Of a stretch of DNA of 64,000 nucleotides, positions 19,289-28,648 are shown one piece after another; position 1 is the stretch's first letter, and the number at the start of each line of letters is the position of its first letter. This stretch comes from Nocardia donostiensis (lineage in GTDB: Bacteria > Actinomycetota > Actinomycetes > Mycobacteriales > Mycobacteriaceae), in assembly GCF_002081715.1 (NCBI RefSeq), contig NZ_MUKP01000012.1:90604-154603 (forward strand). The letters are read 5' to 3'. The notes below the pieces were generated by a model. The model was not told where the DNA came from and did not search any database. It saw only the letters and a program-made list of their open reading frames with translations. The translations under genes and the position numbers were made by a program.

Positions 19289-20503
19289 ATGCACTATCGG
19301 ACGCGCACCACCAGGGCGGCCGCGTTATCGGGCTTACTCACGGCGGTCGTCGCGCTCAGCGGCTGTGGCGACGCAACCGACGACACCACCGGTACCGCCA
19401 CAGCGCCGGTAGCGGTCACCTACGACGGCGGGATCTACCTGCTGGACCCGGCCTCGCTCACCGTAACCTGGGACGTCGAACTGCCCGGCTTCAACCGGAT
19501 CGACCCGGCAGGCGACGACCGGCACCTGATGGTGGCGACCGAGACCGGTTTCCGGGTACTCGACGCAACCACCGCGCAGTTCACCGGTCTGGAATTCCCC
19601 GGCCCCGAGCCGGGTCACGTGGTCCGCAATGCCGGACGCACCGTGCTGTTCTCCGACGGAACCGGGCAGGTGATCTCGTTCGATCCCACCGGACTTGCCG
19701 AGGGCAAACCCGAGATCAGGGAATACCGTGCCGCCGCACCGCATCACGGCCTCGCGGTTGAACTTTCCGACGGTTCGCTGGCAGTCACCCTGGGCGAGGA
19801 CAGTCACGACCACGACCACGACCACGACCACGGCGCGGACGGTCACGACCACGCACACGACGAGCACTGGGGTGGCCTGGTGGTGCTCGACGCCGACCGC
19901 ACAGAGATCGCCCGCAGCGAGGACTGCCCCGGTGTGCACGGCGAGGCCACCGCACAGGGGGAAGCCGTGCTGGTCGGTTGCCGCGACGGCGCGCTGATCT
20001 ACCGCGACGGCGCCATCACCAAGGTCACCAGCCCCACCCCGTACGGGCGCATCGGCAACCACGCGGGCAGCGATGTGTCACCGATCGTGCTGGGTGACTA
20101 CAAGAAGGACGAGAACGCCGAACTGGAACGGCCCAAGCAGGTTTCGTTGATCGACACCACGGACGCGACCCTGCGGCTGGTCGACCTGGGGACGAGCTAT
20201 TCCTACCGCGGTCTCGCCCGCGGTCCGCAGGGTGAGGCGCTGGTACTCGGCACCGACGGCAAGATCCATGTGATCGATCCGGTCGCGGGCCGCGTGGATC
20301 GCACCATCGCGGTCATCGCGCCCTGGGAGGAACCGCTGGACTGGAAGAAGCCCAGCCCCGGCCTGTTCGTGCGCGATGGTATCGCCTACGTGGCGGACGC
20401 GCCGAGCCGAAAAGTGCACCGGGTCGACCTGGCCACCGGTGAAGTGACGTCGTCGTCGGAACTTCCGTCCGCGCCGAACGAGATCAGCGGCGTCGTTTCC
20501 TGA
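19289..20503 (+). CDS. AztD-like periplasmic zinc chaperone lipoprotein
   Basis: A 404-aa exported lipoprotein: signal peptide with lipobox ALSGC (Cys26), a beta-propeller-like body and a histidine/aspartate-rich loop at residues 172-193 (repeated HD, then GADGHDHAHDEH). This architecture is that of AztD, which binds zinc and hands it to the solute-binding protein of a zinc ABC transporter. No aztABC genes are adjacent, so the partner must be encoded elsewhere. A Zur-like box sits in its promoter, about 160 bp upstream. CGGAGCACC precedes the ATG. Confidence 0.82.
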   Translation: MHYRTRTTRAAALSGLLTAVVALSGCGDATDDTTGTATAPVAVTYDGGIYLLDPASLTVTWDVELPGFNRIDPAGDDRHLMVATETGFRVLDATTAQFTGLEFPGPEPGHVVRNAGRTVLFSDGTGQVISFDPTGLAEGKPEIREYRAAAPHHGLAVELSDGSLAVTLGEDSHDHDHDHDHGADGHDHAHDEHWGGLVVLDADRTEIARSEDCPGVHGEATAQGEAVLVGCRDGALIYRDGAITKVTSPTPYGRIGNHAGSDVSPIVLGDYKKDENAELERPKQVSLIDTTDATLRLVDLGTSYSYRGLARGPQGEALVLGTDGKIHVIDPVAGRVDRTIAVIAPWEEPLDWKKPSPGLFVRDGIAYVADAPSRKVHRVDLATGEVTSSSELPSAPNEISGVVS

Positions 20504-20869
20504 TACTTCGCAGCGACGCTCGGGCGTGTATGAGGGGCGCGCTCGGCCGCTGCCGGGTGTTTCGGTCGATTACCGCTGCCCGCCGCGAAAACCACCCGTG
20601 TTCTGCCCTCTATGCTCCCGAAGCGAAGGCGCGGCCATGCCGACGAAAAGCGGAACCGGAGCGGCATCAGCGTGTCACCTCACCCCGCCGAGGTGCTGCG
20701 CGGAACTCGCGCCATCCCGATACGTCGTGATGGTGGGCATCGACAAGGCATCCCACGGAAAGCCCTGGTAGGCCGCAGGGGACGATGCTTCATCGACACG
20801 ATCGGTGTGCTGATCGGCACGGACTCGCAACGCGGGCGTTGCCGGGCTCACCTGCGGTCGACGGCTACT
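20504..20869 (+). other. Non-coding or unexplained stretch
   Basis: About 365 nt between convergent genes. Open frames exist on the plus strand but run antisense into the next gene and show no family match. No terminator of note and no repeat seen. Confidence 0.4.
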
Positions 20870-21688
20870 TCATTCGGGAGGGACGGCGACCGTCTCCGCG
20901 AAGACACGGAACGTCTCGACGCGTATTGCATCCGGGGCGAAGTCGATCACCGCGACAGCCGGTCCTTGCTCGAACTCGATACTCGCGGTGACCGTGCGTC
21001 CGGCGGCGATCGTCTTGCCCTGCCGGAGTCCCCGTGCCCGGCCGACAAACTCTTCTACCGGAACAGAGCCGCCCGGCACGAGTTCGATCCCGCGCCCGCC
21101 GAGCAGCTGGGTCACGGCGCCGGTGTTCCCGGCGGAAGCCGCGGCGAACAGGGCACCGGCAACCCGTTTGCCCCGGCCGCCGACGCCGGTGCATGCCCGC
21201 GCCATTCCGGTGAGCCCACCGACCCCCTGGTTGCGGATCAGCAGACCGCCCAGTTTTGCGCCCGCGCCCAGTCCGCGCGGGCCGGTGCCCAGCAGCCGGG
21301 CGATCATGGCTGGCAGTTCCCAGTGCGCGGCCAGATAGGCGATCCTGAGCCCGCGGTCCGTCCCCGCCAGTTCGTAGCGCAGGTGCATCGGCACCCGGAC
21401 GGTGGCGCCGGTGGACATGGTGATCTCGATGGCCAGATCCCGCAGGATCGTGCCGGGTCCGGCGAAATCGTGTTCGACGTCGAAGGCAATGGAGTTCGGC
21501 GCGATGAATGTGTCGTAGAAGCGTTCGATCGCCGCCGTGCCGGTGTGCGGGCTCGCCCCGACCGGATCGTTGACCACGGCGTCGTCGGTGAACAGGCCGA
21601 CCCAGGCGGCACGGTCGTGCGCGGCCACCGCGCGTGGTGAGGCGAGGACGGCGGTGAGCAGTTCCGTGGTGGTCGGTTCGCTCGTCAT
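20870..21688 (-). CDS. SnoaL/NTF2-like (ketosteroid isomerase-like) protein
   Basis: A 272-aa protein whose N-terminal 130 residues have the cone-shaped SnoaL/NTF2 fold signature (AAWVGLFTDDAVVNDPVGASPHTGTAAIERFYDTFIAPN...). The second half looks like a degenerate repeat of the same fold. Family members isomerise or hydrate steroid and polyketide intermediates. It begins 10 bp after the acyl-CoA synthetase gene and is co-transcribed with it from a promoter with a KstR-type box, so a step in sterol breakdown is plausible but unproven. Confidence 0.75.
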   Translation of the reverse strand: MTSEPTTTELLTAVLASPRAVAAHDRAAWVGLFTDDAVVNDPVGASPHTGTAAIERFYDTFIAPNSIAFDVEHDFAGPGTILRDLAIEITMSTGATVRVPMHLRYELAGTDRGLRIAYLAAHWELPAMIARLLGTGPRGLGAGAKLGGLLIRNQGVGGLTGMARACTGVGGRGKRVAGALFAAASAGNTGAVTQLLGGRGIELVPGGSVPVEEFVGRARGLRQGKTIAAGRTVTASIEFEQGPAVAVIDFAPDAIRVETFRVFAETVAVPPE

Positions 21689-21698
21689 GGGTGGCTCC

Positions 21699-23342
21699 TC
21701 AGAGTTCGATACCGGTACGGACGACTTTGCCGGTGGCGTTGCGCGGTAACGGGTCGCTCGTCAGCCGCCACGACGACGGCACCTTGTAGTAGGCCACCCG
21801 TTCGGCGACGAAGGCACGCAATTCGTCGGCGGTGACGCTATCGGCGGCGCCGACCACGACCACGGCGCCCACCGCCTGCCCGAGGTCGGCGTCCGGCACC
21901 CCGATCACTGCGCATTCGCGGACCGCTGGATGCGCCTCCAGGCACTGTTCGACCTCGCTGGGGTAAACGTTCTCACCGCCGCGCAGAATCAGATCCGAAC
22001 GCCGGCCCGACAGGCGCAGCCTGCCGTCTTCCACAGTGCCGATATCGCCGGTACGCAACCAGCCTTCCGGAGTGATCGCGGCCGCTGAAGCCGCCTCGTC
22101 CTCCCAGTAGCCGAGCATGACGTACGGGCTGCGCACCCAGATCTCGCCCTCCGTGCCGTCGGCGACCGGCGCACCCGTTGCGTCGTGGATGCCCAGTTCG
22201 ACCCCGAGCACCGGACGCCCAACCGTATCCGGGAACTCGGCGAGCTCGGCCGGGGTCGCCAGCGTCGCCGCGGTACTGCATTCGGTGAGCCCGTAACTGG
22301 TGACCAGCGCGGTACGCGCCACCGGAAGCCGGTCCCGCAGCCGCTGCTGCAAGGTGGCCGACGACGGTGCGGAATTGAGCGAGAACGCACGCAGCGCGGA
22401 CAGGTCGTAGCGGGACAGATCCTGTTCCAGAAGGCGGGCGGCCATGGTCGGCATCGCGCCCCAGTTGGTGACGCGCTCGCGCTCCATCAGCCGCAGCACC
22501 CGGTCGGCGTCGAACGAACCCTGATGGATGACCGCGGTATCACCGGTCACCAGTCGCGGCACCACCAGATTGTGCAGGCTGGCGATATGGAACAGCGGTG
22601 AGGTGAGCAGGAAACATCGCCGGCTCGGCTCCGCGCCGCTCAGCGCTGCGATCAGGGCATCGTTGTAGGCGTGGTAGCCGATGACCGCGATGAGGTTGCG
22701 ATGCGAATGCGTGACGCCTTTCGGGCGTCCGCTGGTGCCGCTGGTGTAGAGGATCACGGCGGGTTCGTCTTCGCCCACCATGACGGGCTCGGGTGAGCGA
22801 CCGGCGAATTCGCTGATCAGAGCAGGGATATCGCGTCCCATGGTCAGCACAGGCGTGCTCGTGGCTGATTCGGCGAGCACGGTGGCGCGGGTGGCGTCGG
22901 CGACCAGTACCGCGGGGCGGGTGTGGCCGAGCCCGTATTCGATTTCCGGCCTCGCCCACCACGCGTTGTAACCCACCGCGATCGCGCCGAGCAGCTGGGA
23001 CGCCCAGAACGTGAGTACCCATTCGATGGTATTGGCGGCCAGGATCCCGACGCGATCGCCGCTGCCGATGCCGTAGCGTTCGCGCAGTGCGCAGGCCAGC
23101 GCGTTGGCCGCGGCGGCGTGCTCGGCGAACGACAGCCGCCGGTCCGCCGTCACCAGGTAGTCGCGCTCGCCCCACCGCATCGACTCCGCCAGCACATCAC
23201 CGAGGCACCTGGCACGCTGCCGCAGCACGGGCATGGGTACGCCGCGCACTTCCTCGGTGACCATCTCGAACGGCCCGCCGGGGCCGGTCAGGGCGGTGAC
23301 GGCCGCCGCGGTGCGCGTCTGCTGGTCCACTGAATCGCTCAT
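21699..23342 (-). CDS. Acyl-CoA synthetase (AMP-forming), FadD type
   Basis: A 547-aa ANL-superfamily enzyme with the P-loop [11 protein letters not shown], the A5 block TSYGLTECS, the hinge motif RTGDIG and the A10 block NATGKV near the C-terminus. It activates a carboxylic acid to the acyl-AMP and then the CoA thioester. The ATG at 23342 is taken because residues before it lack family similarity. A perfect KstR consensus site about 45 bp upstream and the downstream SnoaL-like gene point to steroid side-chain or ring-fragment degradation. Confidence 0.85.
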   Translation of the reverse strand: MSDSVDQQTRTAAAVTALTGPGGPFEMVTEEVRGVPMPVLRQRARCLGDVLAESMRWGERDYLVTADRRLSFAEHAAAANALACALRERYGIGSGDRVGILAANTIEWVLTFWASQLLGAIAVGYNAWWARPEIEYGLGHTRPAVLVADATRATVLAESATSTPVLTMGRDIPALISEFAGRSPEPVMVGEDEPAVILYTSGTSGRPKGVTHSHRNLIAVIGYHAYNDALIAALSGAEPSRRCFLLTSPLFHIASLHNLVVPRLVTGDTAVIHQGSFDADRVLRLMERERVTNWGAMPTMAARLLEQDLSRYDLSALRAFSLNSAPSSATLQQRLRDRLPVARTALVTSYGLTECSTAATLATPAELAEFPDTVGRPVLGVELGIHDATGAPVADGTEGEIWVRSPYVMLGYWEDEAASAAAITPEGWLRTGDIGTVEDGRLRLSGRRSDLILRGGENVYPSEVEQCLEAHPAVRECAVIGVPDADLGQAVGAVVVVGAADSVTADELRAFVAERVAYYKVPSSWRLTSDPLPRNATGKVVRTGIEL

Positions 23343-23383
23343 CGGAGGGTCCGTCCTGCCTGTGAAATCACCTGCGCAAACAC

Positions 23384-23397
23384 TGTAACGTGTTCTA
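23384..23397 (-). promoter_or_regulatory. KstR-type operator
   Basis: On the minus strand TAGAACACGTTACA matches the KstR consensus TNNAACNNGTTNNA at every fixed position. KstR is the TetR repressor of cholesterol catabolism in Mycobacterium, Rhodococcus and Nocardia. It lies 42-55 bp before the synthetase ATG. Confidence 0.7.
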
Positions 23398-23516
23398 TTT
23401 TTTCGCATGGTAGTCCGGTATCACACCGCCGGGATGCAAATGTGTCGGAGCGGTGGGGCATCATCTGTGCTCGCAGCTATTTCACGAAACCGCGAGAATT
23501 GCCCGGAGAGCACACC

Positions 23517-24272
23517 ATGTCGTCGCCGCGAACCAAGCCCAAACCCTTGTCGGAGCAGGAGATTCAGCAGATCGCCGCGGAAATTACCGAGGGCCGCCCA
23601 CCGATGGTGTGGTTCACCGCCGCCGCGGTGGGCGTACCGGAAGGACGCTCGGGCAAGGTTGTGGCCCTGGGGGATCCAGCCGACGGTGATTTTCTGCAGG
23701 TCCGTCCCACCGGCTCCAAAGATGTGCTGTCGTTTTCCCCCACCGAGATCACCTTGACCAAACCGCCGCGTGATCGCGCGGCGGCTCCAGCGAAACAGCC
23801 GACCAGTAAGGAAAACAGCGTGCCCCAGCCGCCGTCCGCGCCGAGCCCCGTATCAGACGCTCCCACCGGCAGCGCGCCCCGCACACCGGCGAAAACCGCC
23901 CCCGCATCGACGGCAGGCACCGCCAAACCCGCTGCGCCGAAGCCGGCCGCGCCCGCCACCCCGGCCGCAGGCAAACCGGCCAAGTCGACCGCGCCCCGTA
24001 AAGCGAAAACACCCGAGGTGACGGTGACCCTCGTCGGTACAGCCGACGGCGAATGGACCGTCGATGTGGCCAGCGGTAAGAAGCGCACCGTGCGCGCGCT
24101 GCCGGTGGCCAGCTCGGCCGTGGCGCAGGCCGCGAAACTGCTGCACCCCGAAGTCGCCGACGTGGTGGCCGGGGTGCTGGAGGCCGCGCGCGACGCGCAG
24201 CAGGCGAAGGTGGAGCAGTTACAGGCCGAATTGGAGCAGGCCAAACGGCTGCTCGAGGATCTGTCGGACTGA
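23517..24272 (+). CDS. DUF6319-like protein with Pro/Ala-rich linker
   Basis: A 251-aa protein in three parts: a conserved N-terminal domain (residues about 8-85, EGRPPMVWFTAAAVGVPEGRS), a low-complexity Pro/Ala/Lys linker (about 85-165), and a C-terminal domain ending in a coiled coil (AQQAKVEQLQAELEQAKRLLEDL). I tentatively place it in DUF6319. The basic linker resembles nucleic-acid-associated proteins, but function is unknown. GGAGAGCACACC precedes the ATG. Convergent with the diguanylate cyclase. Confidence 0.6.
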   Translation: MSSPRTKPKPLSEQEIQQIAAEITEGRPPMVWFTAAAVGVPEGRSGKVVALGDPADGDFLQVRPTGSKDVLSFSPTEITLTKPPRDRAAAPAKQPTSKENSVPQPPSAPSPVSDAPTGSAPRTPAKTAPASTAGTAKPAAPKPAAPATPAAGKPAKSTAPRKAKTPEVTVTLVGTADGEWTVDVASGKKRTVRALPVASSAVAQAAKLLHPEVADVVAGVLEAARDAQQAKVEQLQAELEQAKRLLEDLSD

Positions 24273-24307
24273 CACCGACCGGCCGGGCCCGAGCAGGCGC
24301 CGTCGCT

Positions 24308-24335
24308 ACCCGCCCGCGCTCACAGCCGGGCGGGT
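24308..24335. terminator. Terminator hairpin between convergent genes
   Basis: ACCCGCCCG (24308-24316) pairs with CGGGCGGGT (24327-24335) around 10 nt; no T tract. It lies directly after the diguanylate cyclase stop. Confidence 0.5.
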
Positions 24336-24339
24336 TCGC

Positions 24340-25860
24340 TCACACCGCTGTTTCGCGGTGGTGCCAGGGGCGGGGCAACGATTCGGGCAGCGCGGTACGG
24401 ATATCGTCGTGGAAGGCGTATCCGAGCGAGCACTCCTTCGCGTGGTACATCGCCGCGTCGGCGTCCCGGATCAGGTCGTGCACACCTGCCACACTGCTGC
24501 GCGGCCCACCGCAGGCCAACCCGACGCTGGCGGTGATGGGAACCTCGCCTGCGCTCAACTCGAACGGCCGCATGAACGCGCCGATCAGCCGTTCGGCAAG
24601 GCCGATCGCTTCCTGGCGATCCAGCGGCGCCACGATCACGAATTCGTCGCCGCCGTAGCGGGCCACCGCGTCGTCGCGCCGGACGGTGTGCCGGATCCGG
24701 GACGCCGCGTTGGCGATGAGCTCGTCGCCGACGGCGTGACCGTAGCTGTCGTTGACCATTTTGAATCCGTCCAGGTCGATGAACAGCACGCACAACGGCC
24801 GCTGCGCCCAGGTTTCCTGATTGCGGTCGAGGGTGCGCAGCAGCGCCGATCGGTTCAGCAGGCCGGTGAGCATATCGTGGTCGGCTTGGAATTGGGCGCG
24901 GCGTTCGCTGCGCGCGCTGCGCACGATCGCGCGTTCGCTGCGCACCAGCACTCCGATCAGTAGCAGCGCGAACAGCGAGGACACCACCACCCGGTCCAGC
25001 GTGCCCAGCCGCGACCCGACCACCGGCACCAGCGAGGCGACGATCAACGCCACCGCAATGAAACTGGCCCGCTGCCGGGAATGATGCGGGTGGATGGGCC
25101 GCGGGGCGCCGAGTGCGGCCATGGTCGGATGCAGCGCCGCGACACCCACCGTCGTATAGGCCACCAGCAGCGGCACCAGCAGCACCTCTCGGTCGGCGAC
25201 CGGGGTGCCCGCAGTCTCCAGGCTGTAGCCCAGATCCCCCAGCAGTACCGCCAGCAGCCCCACATGCAGTAACCGCAGCGAGGTCTCGGAGCGGGTGGAG
25301 GTGGCGATCGAATGCGCGATCAGGGCGAGTAGCAGCGCGTCCAGCACCGGATAGATCGACGCGGTCACCAGATGCGCCGCATCGACATCGGTGCGCAGGA
25401 TCGGCGAGATCAGGAACGTCCAGGAGGCGAGCAGCGCGCCCAAGCCGATCAGGCAGGAGTCCAGCAGCAGGTCGAAGTCGGTGCGGACCTGCCGGGGTCG
25501 CAGCCACAGCACGGCGGCCAGGCCGACCCCGAGGTAGCCCGCGAGGCTGAACATGTCGTCGAGCGGGCCGACCGCGGCCGCGACGAAATCGCGTAACGCG
25601 GTGCCCACCGCGAACAGCACCGCCGACACCGAGAGCACATACCAGGGCAGCGGCCTTGTCGGCCGGTGGCGGCAGACGCCGATCGCGATCATGGTGAGGG
25701 TGGCCGTTACAGCCACGGCCATGGTGAGCAGCCATAACGAGTAAGAACCGAGGAACAGATGCACAACGATCGGCACCGCTGCGACAGCGAGAAGTACCGC
25801 GAACAAACACATCCGGCAGTGCGAACGGACGTCAGCCGACTGCCCTCCGCTGAGCTCCAT
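24340..25860 (-). CDS. Membrane-bound diguanylate cyclase (GGDEF)
   Basis: A 506-aa protein with eight or so membrane helices over the first 300 residues and a C-terminal GGDEF domain. The active-site loop is RYGGDEF, and DADAAMYHAKE and DLDGFKMVNDSYGHAVGDELI are intact, so it should make cyclic di-GMP. No EAL domain. Its ATG overlaps the stop of the preceding gene (TGATG), making it the last gene of a three-gene operon with a pyruvoyl arginine decarboxylase and an acetyltransferase-like protein. A second open frame on the same strand here is a shadow. Confidence 0.9.
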   Translation of the reverse strand: MELSGGQSADVRSHCRMCLFAVLLAVAAVPIVVHLFLGSYSLWLLTMAVAVTATLTMIAIGVCRHRPTRPLPWYVLSVSAVLFAVGTALRDFVAAAVGPLDDMFSLAGYLGVGLAAVLWLRPRQVRTDFDLLLDSCLIGLGALLASWTFLISPILRTDVDAAHLVTASIYPVLDALLLALIAHSIATSTRSETSLRLLHVGLLAVLLGDLGYSLETAGTPVADREVLLVPLLVAYTTVGVAALHPTMAALGAPRPIHPHHSRQRASFIAVALIVASLVPVVGSRLGTLDRVVVSSLFALLLIGVLVRSERAIVRSARSERRAQFQADHDMLTGLLNRSALLRTLDRNQETWAQRPLCVLFIDLDGFKMVNDSYGHAVGDELIANAASRIRHTVRRDDAVARYGGDEFVIVAPLDRQEAIGLAERLIGAFMRPFELSAGEVPITASVGLACGGPRSSVAGVHDLIRDADAAMYHAKECSLGYAFHDDIRTALPESLPRPWHHRETAV

Positions 25861-26447
25861 CAGTCCCCCTTCATCGCTCCATTCCCGGTGAACAGAGCCG
25901 CGTAGTAGGTCTGAGAATCCTCAACTGCTACCTCGACCTCGGCTTGCTCGTCGAGCACCGCGCGAATGCTGTCGGCGAAGGAGAATCGAGTATTGTTGTA
26001 CGAGCAGATGTCCCAGCCGACTGCGGCGCGCTCGGCCACCAAAATCTGGACAACTGATCCGATCATGACATGAAAAGCCGCCCCTTGTCGCATAGTTGGC
26101 GCAACAAGAGTAAACCCCGCATAGTAAATTGCATTCCGGGCCGCGTGTTCCGGGTATCGCGCCGCGAAGTATTCAGGGCTGATCCACGGCACGGTTTCCA
26201 AATGCCTGGTCAGCGTGGTCAACCCGATCGGCTCGCCCGCCGCCGACCACGCCACATGCTTGAGCACTCGCGGATCGGTCATCTCGGCCCGGAATTCCTC
26301 GGGATGCAGCACCTGCCGCGCGGCCGCCCTGGTGCGCAAGGGGCCGAAAGTCTCCTCGTACAGCCGCTGGAACATCGCGATCCCGTCGTCGGGGACGACC
26401 GTCTCGACAGTAACGTGTAAGCCGTTCATTCCCTCCGCGTCGGTCAT
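25860..26447 (-). CDS. Acetyltransferase-like protein of unknown function
   Basis: A 195-aa protein placed between the arginine decarboxylase and the diguanylate cyclase. Its start overlaps the decarboxylase stop by ATGA and its stop overlaps the next start by TGATG, so the three are translationally coupled. The order of elements (VTVETVVPDDGIAMFQRLYEETFGP, then VAWSAAGEPIGLTTLTRHL, then an AERAAVGWDICSYNN helix) recalls a GNAT fold, but the acetyl-CoA pyrophosphate loop is not clear. A role in modifying or sensing agmatine or polyamines is a guess. Confidence 0.6.
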   Translation of the reverse strand: MTDAEGMNGLHVTVETVVPDDGIAMFQRLYEETFGPLRTRAAARQVLHPEEFRAEMTDPRVLKHVAWSAAGEPIGLTTLTRHLETVPWISPEYFAARYPEHAARNAIYYAGFTLVAPTMRQGAAFHVMIGSVVQILVAERAAVGWDICSYNNTRFSFADSIRAVLDEQAEVEVAVEDSQTYYAALFTGNGAMKGD

Positions 26448-27022
26448 ACCCGCCCCCAACCACGCGCCGCATAGGCGGCCAAGACCAGCGCACACGCCGG
26501 CCCACCGTCGGAGCGGGTTTCGCTGGTACACACTTGCACCGGCCCGAAACCGCCCGGCCGATGCCGGGTCATGTCGGCCAGGCTGGACCGCACCAGTTCC
26601 TCCACTTCTTCGGCGGTTTCCGCTTCGTGCTCGACGAAAAGCCCCGCACCGGAGCCATCGTCACGCACCGTCCAGCCCATGCCCGCAGCGGCCCGTTCAC
26701 CCCGCTTGCCCGCATGCCGCACCGCGTAGACGCAGTAGAGCCGATCCCCCCAGTCGATGGGCTGTCCTACCCGCCCCATCCGCCGCAGCCGCGCCCGTGG
26801 GGGGATCACCGACGAGAGCCGGATCAGATTCGCATCCCCGACACCCAGACTGCGCAACGCCGCGTCGAACGCCGCCAACGATGTCGGACCCGCCCCGGTG
26901 GAGCCGCCGATCTCGATGGTCAGCGGCAGCGTGAAACCGCTCGCCACCAGCTGCCGCGGCCGGCGTAATCGTTCCAGCCATGTTGCGCTCAGCCCGCTGT
27001 CATATCCCGTCCGATGAAACAC
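26444..27022 (-). CDS. pdaD: Pyruvoyl-dependent arginine decarboxylase
   Basis: A 192-aa proenzyme. The self-cleavage site is the Ser-Ser pair in NLIRLSSVIPP (Ser70-Ser71); Ser71 would become the pyruvoyl cofactor. The preceding GSTGAGPTSLAAFDAALRSLGV and the later glutamate-rich region match the family, which makes agmatine from arginine without pyridoxal phosphate. The GTG at 27022 has GGGGAG 5 nt upstream; longer upstream frames are not similar to the family. First gene of the operon with the acetyltransferase-like and diguanylate cyclase genes. Confidence 0.85.
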   Translation of the reverse strand: MFHRTGYDSGLSATWLERLRRPRQLVASGFTLPLTIEIGGSTGAGPTSLAAFDAALRSLGVGDANLIRLSSVIPPRARLRRMGRVGQPIDWGDRLYCVYAVRHAGKRGERAAAGMGWTVRDDGSGAGLFVEHEAETAEEVEELVRSSLADMTRHRPGGFGPVQVCTSETRSDGGPACALVLAAYAARGWGRV

Positions 27023-27457
27023 GTGAACTCCCCATACTGTTCGGTCCGCATTGCGCGGGCCGGTCTTCCTTCGAATCGAGCTGGTTTCAGAATTCCCCAT
27101 TGCGCGCTGTGCGGCGGCGAAACCCGTTCCAGCGCGGCATATCTCACTGCGACAGGACGGGCCGCCGATAGGCGCACAGGTGCGACAGTGTATTGGTTTC
27201 CCAGGAAAGCGCGCTCGGGCGAACAACCGCCGCAACGAAACCGGTGCGTTGTCTCCGGCGGCGATCGCCTCGGTGACGGCACTCAGCCGACTTGGCCGCC
27301 GCAGTTGTTCGGGTGAGTATTCCGCGCTGACATGCGGATCACGATCTGCGGACAGCGACGGGACGCCCCGCGACACGCAGAGTATCGAGGTCGGGTGCAA
27401 AGCTACGGGGTAGCGGGGATCGGATGCGTCTCGAGGCGCGCGGAGCGGAGGTAGCGG
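27023..27457. other. Divergent promoter region, no gene
   Basis: About 435 nt between the arginine decarboxylase operon and galK. Open frames here are extensions of neighbours without family similarity. It must hold both promoters; I could not fix their boxes with confidence. Confidence 0.4.
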
Positions 27458-28606
27458 TTGCGGGATACGGAGTCCGATGGGCGGCGACAACAGACGGCCC
27501 GAGTGTGGCGAGCACCGGGGCGGGTCAACCTGATCGGCGAGCACACCGACTACAACGACGGATTGGTGCTGCCGATCGCGGTGCCGCTGGTGGTGACCTG
27601 TGCGGCGCGGCCGACGACAGACGGTGTGGTTCGGGTTGTTTCCGTGCAGCGGCCCGGCGAACGGATCGGTGTGCCGGTAGGGGCGTTGACGACCGAGCGG
27701 GACCGAGTGCCGGACTGGGCGCGGTACCCGGTGGGTGTGGTCGCCGAGTTCGTGCGTCGCGGGCACCGCGTGGACGGGGTGGAGTTACGGCTGGACGGGC
27801 AGGTGCCGATCGGGGCTGGTTTGTCGTCGTCTGCCGCGTTGTGCTGTTCGGTCGCGGTGGCGATCCGCGATCTGTACACAACCGGTGTCGGGGACAGGGA
27901 ACTGATCGATATGGCGCAGGCGGCCGAAAACGAGTACGTGGGCGTGCCGACCGGTGTGCTCGATCACGCCGCGTCGCTGTTGTGCACGGCGGGTCATGCG
28001 CTTTTCCTGGATGTGCGCCGGTTCCGCGAGACCGGAAACGCAGGGTATGAACATATTCCGTTCGATCTTCCCCGGCACGGACTGAGCCTGCTGGTGATCG
28101 ATACCGGCCAACCGCACCGGCTGGCCGACGGCGGTTACGCACGGCGGCGCGCCGAGTGTGCAGCGGCGGCGGACGCACTGGGCGTCGCCGTTTTGCGTGA
28201 TGCCGAGCTCACCGACGTCCAACGATTGGACGATTCGGTGCTGCGGCGGCGGGCCAGGCACGTCGTCACCGAGAACGAGCGGGTGCGCGCCGTCGCAGAC
28301 CTGCTGCGCGGGGGCGCGGACCCGCGCGAAACAGGTCCCCTGCTGCGTACAGGCCATATTTCCCTGCGCGACGATTTCGACGTCTCCACACCGGCGCTCG
28401 ATACCGCTGTCGACGCCGCGCTGACCGCCGGAGCGTACGGCGCGCGGATGGTCGGCGGCGGGTTCGGCGGCAGTGTAATCGCGTTGGTCGACGACGCTGC
28501 CGCGGACAAGACGGGCGATGCGGTGCGTGCGGCGTTCGCTCGGGCCGATTTCGCCGAGCCCCGGATCAGCCGGGTGATCGCCGCAGCGGGCGCGGTGGGG
28601 AAGTGA
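27458..28606 (+). CDS. galK: Galactokinase
   Basis: A 382-aa GHMP kinase with the galactokinase signature GRVNLIGEHTDYNDGLVLP, the ATP loop PIGAGLSSSAAL and the C-terminal GGGFGGSVIAL. It phosphorylates galactose at C1, the entry of the Leloir pathway. It starts with TTG, supported by GGAGG ending 6 nt upstream. galT and galE are not adjacent. Convergent with the PepSY gene. Confidence 0.92.
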   Translation: MRDTESDGRRQQTARVWRAPGRVNLIGEHTDYNDGLVLPIAVPLVVTCAARPTTDGVVRVVSVQRPGERIGVPVGALTTERDRVPDWARYPVGVVAEFVRRGHRVDGVELRLDGQVPIGAGLSSSAALCCSVAVAIRDLYTTGVGDRELIDMAQAAENEYVGVPTGVLDHAASLLCTAGHALFLDVRRFRETGNAGYEHIPFDLPRHGLSLLVIDTGQPHRLADGGYARRRAECAAAADALGVAVLRDAELTDVQRLDDSVLRRRARHVVTENERVRAVADLLRGGADPRETGPLLRTGHISLRDDFDVSTPALDTAVDAALTAGAYGARMVGGGFGGSVIALVDDAAADKTGDAVRAAFARADFAEPRISRVIAAAGAVGK

Positions 28607-28648
28607 TTTCCGGTCGTCTTGTCCTGGTGCGGCGGCGTCGCCGGTTCG

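Noticed and set aside
19960..20062. His/Asp repeat region of the zinc gene as a simple DNA repeat
   Set aside because: It is explained by the protein's zinc-binding loop (coded near 19800-19870), and nothing repetitive remains outside it.
20612..21640. Plus-strand 342-aa frame
   Set aside because: It runs antisense to the SnoaL-like gene; the minus strand has a recognisable fold.
24320..25810. Second minus-strand 496-aa frame over the cyclase
   Set aside because: Out of frame with the intact GGDEF motif; high GC shadow.
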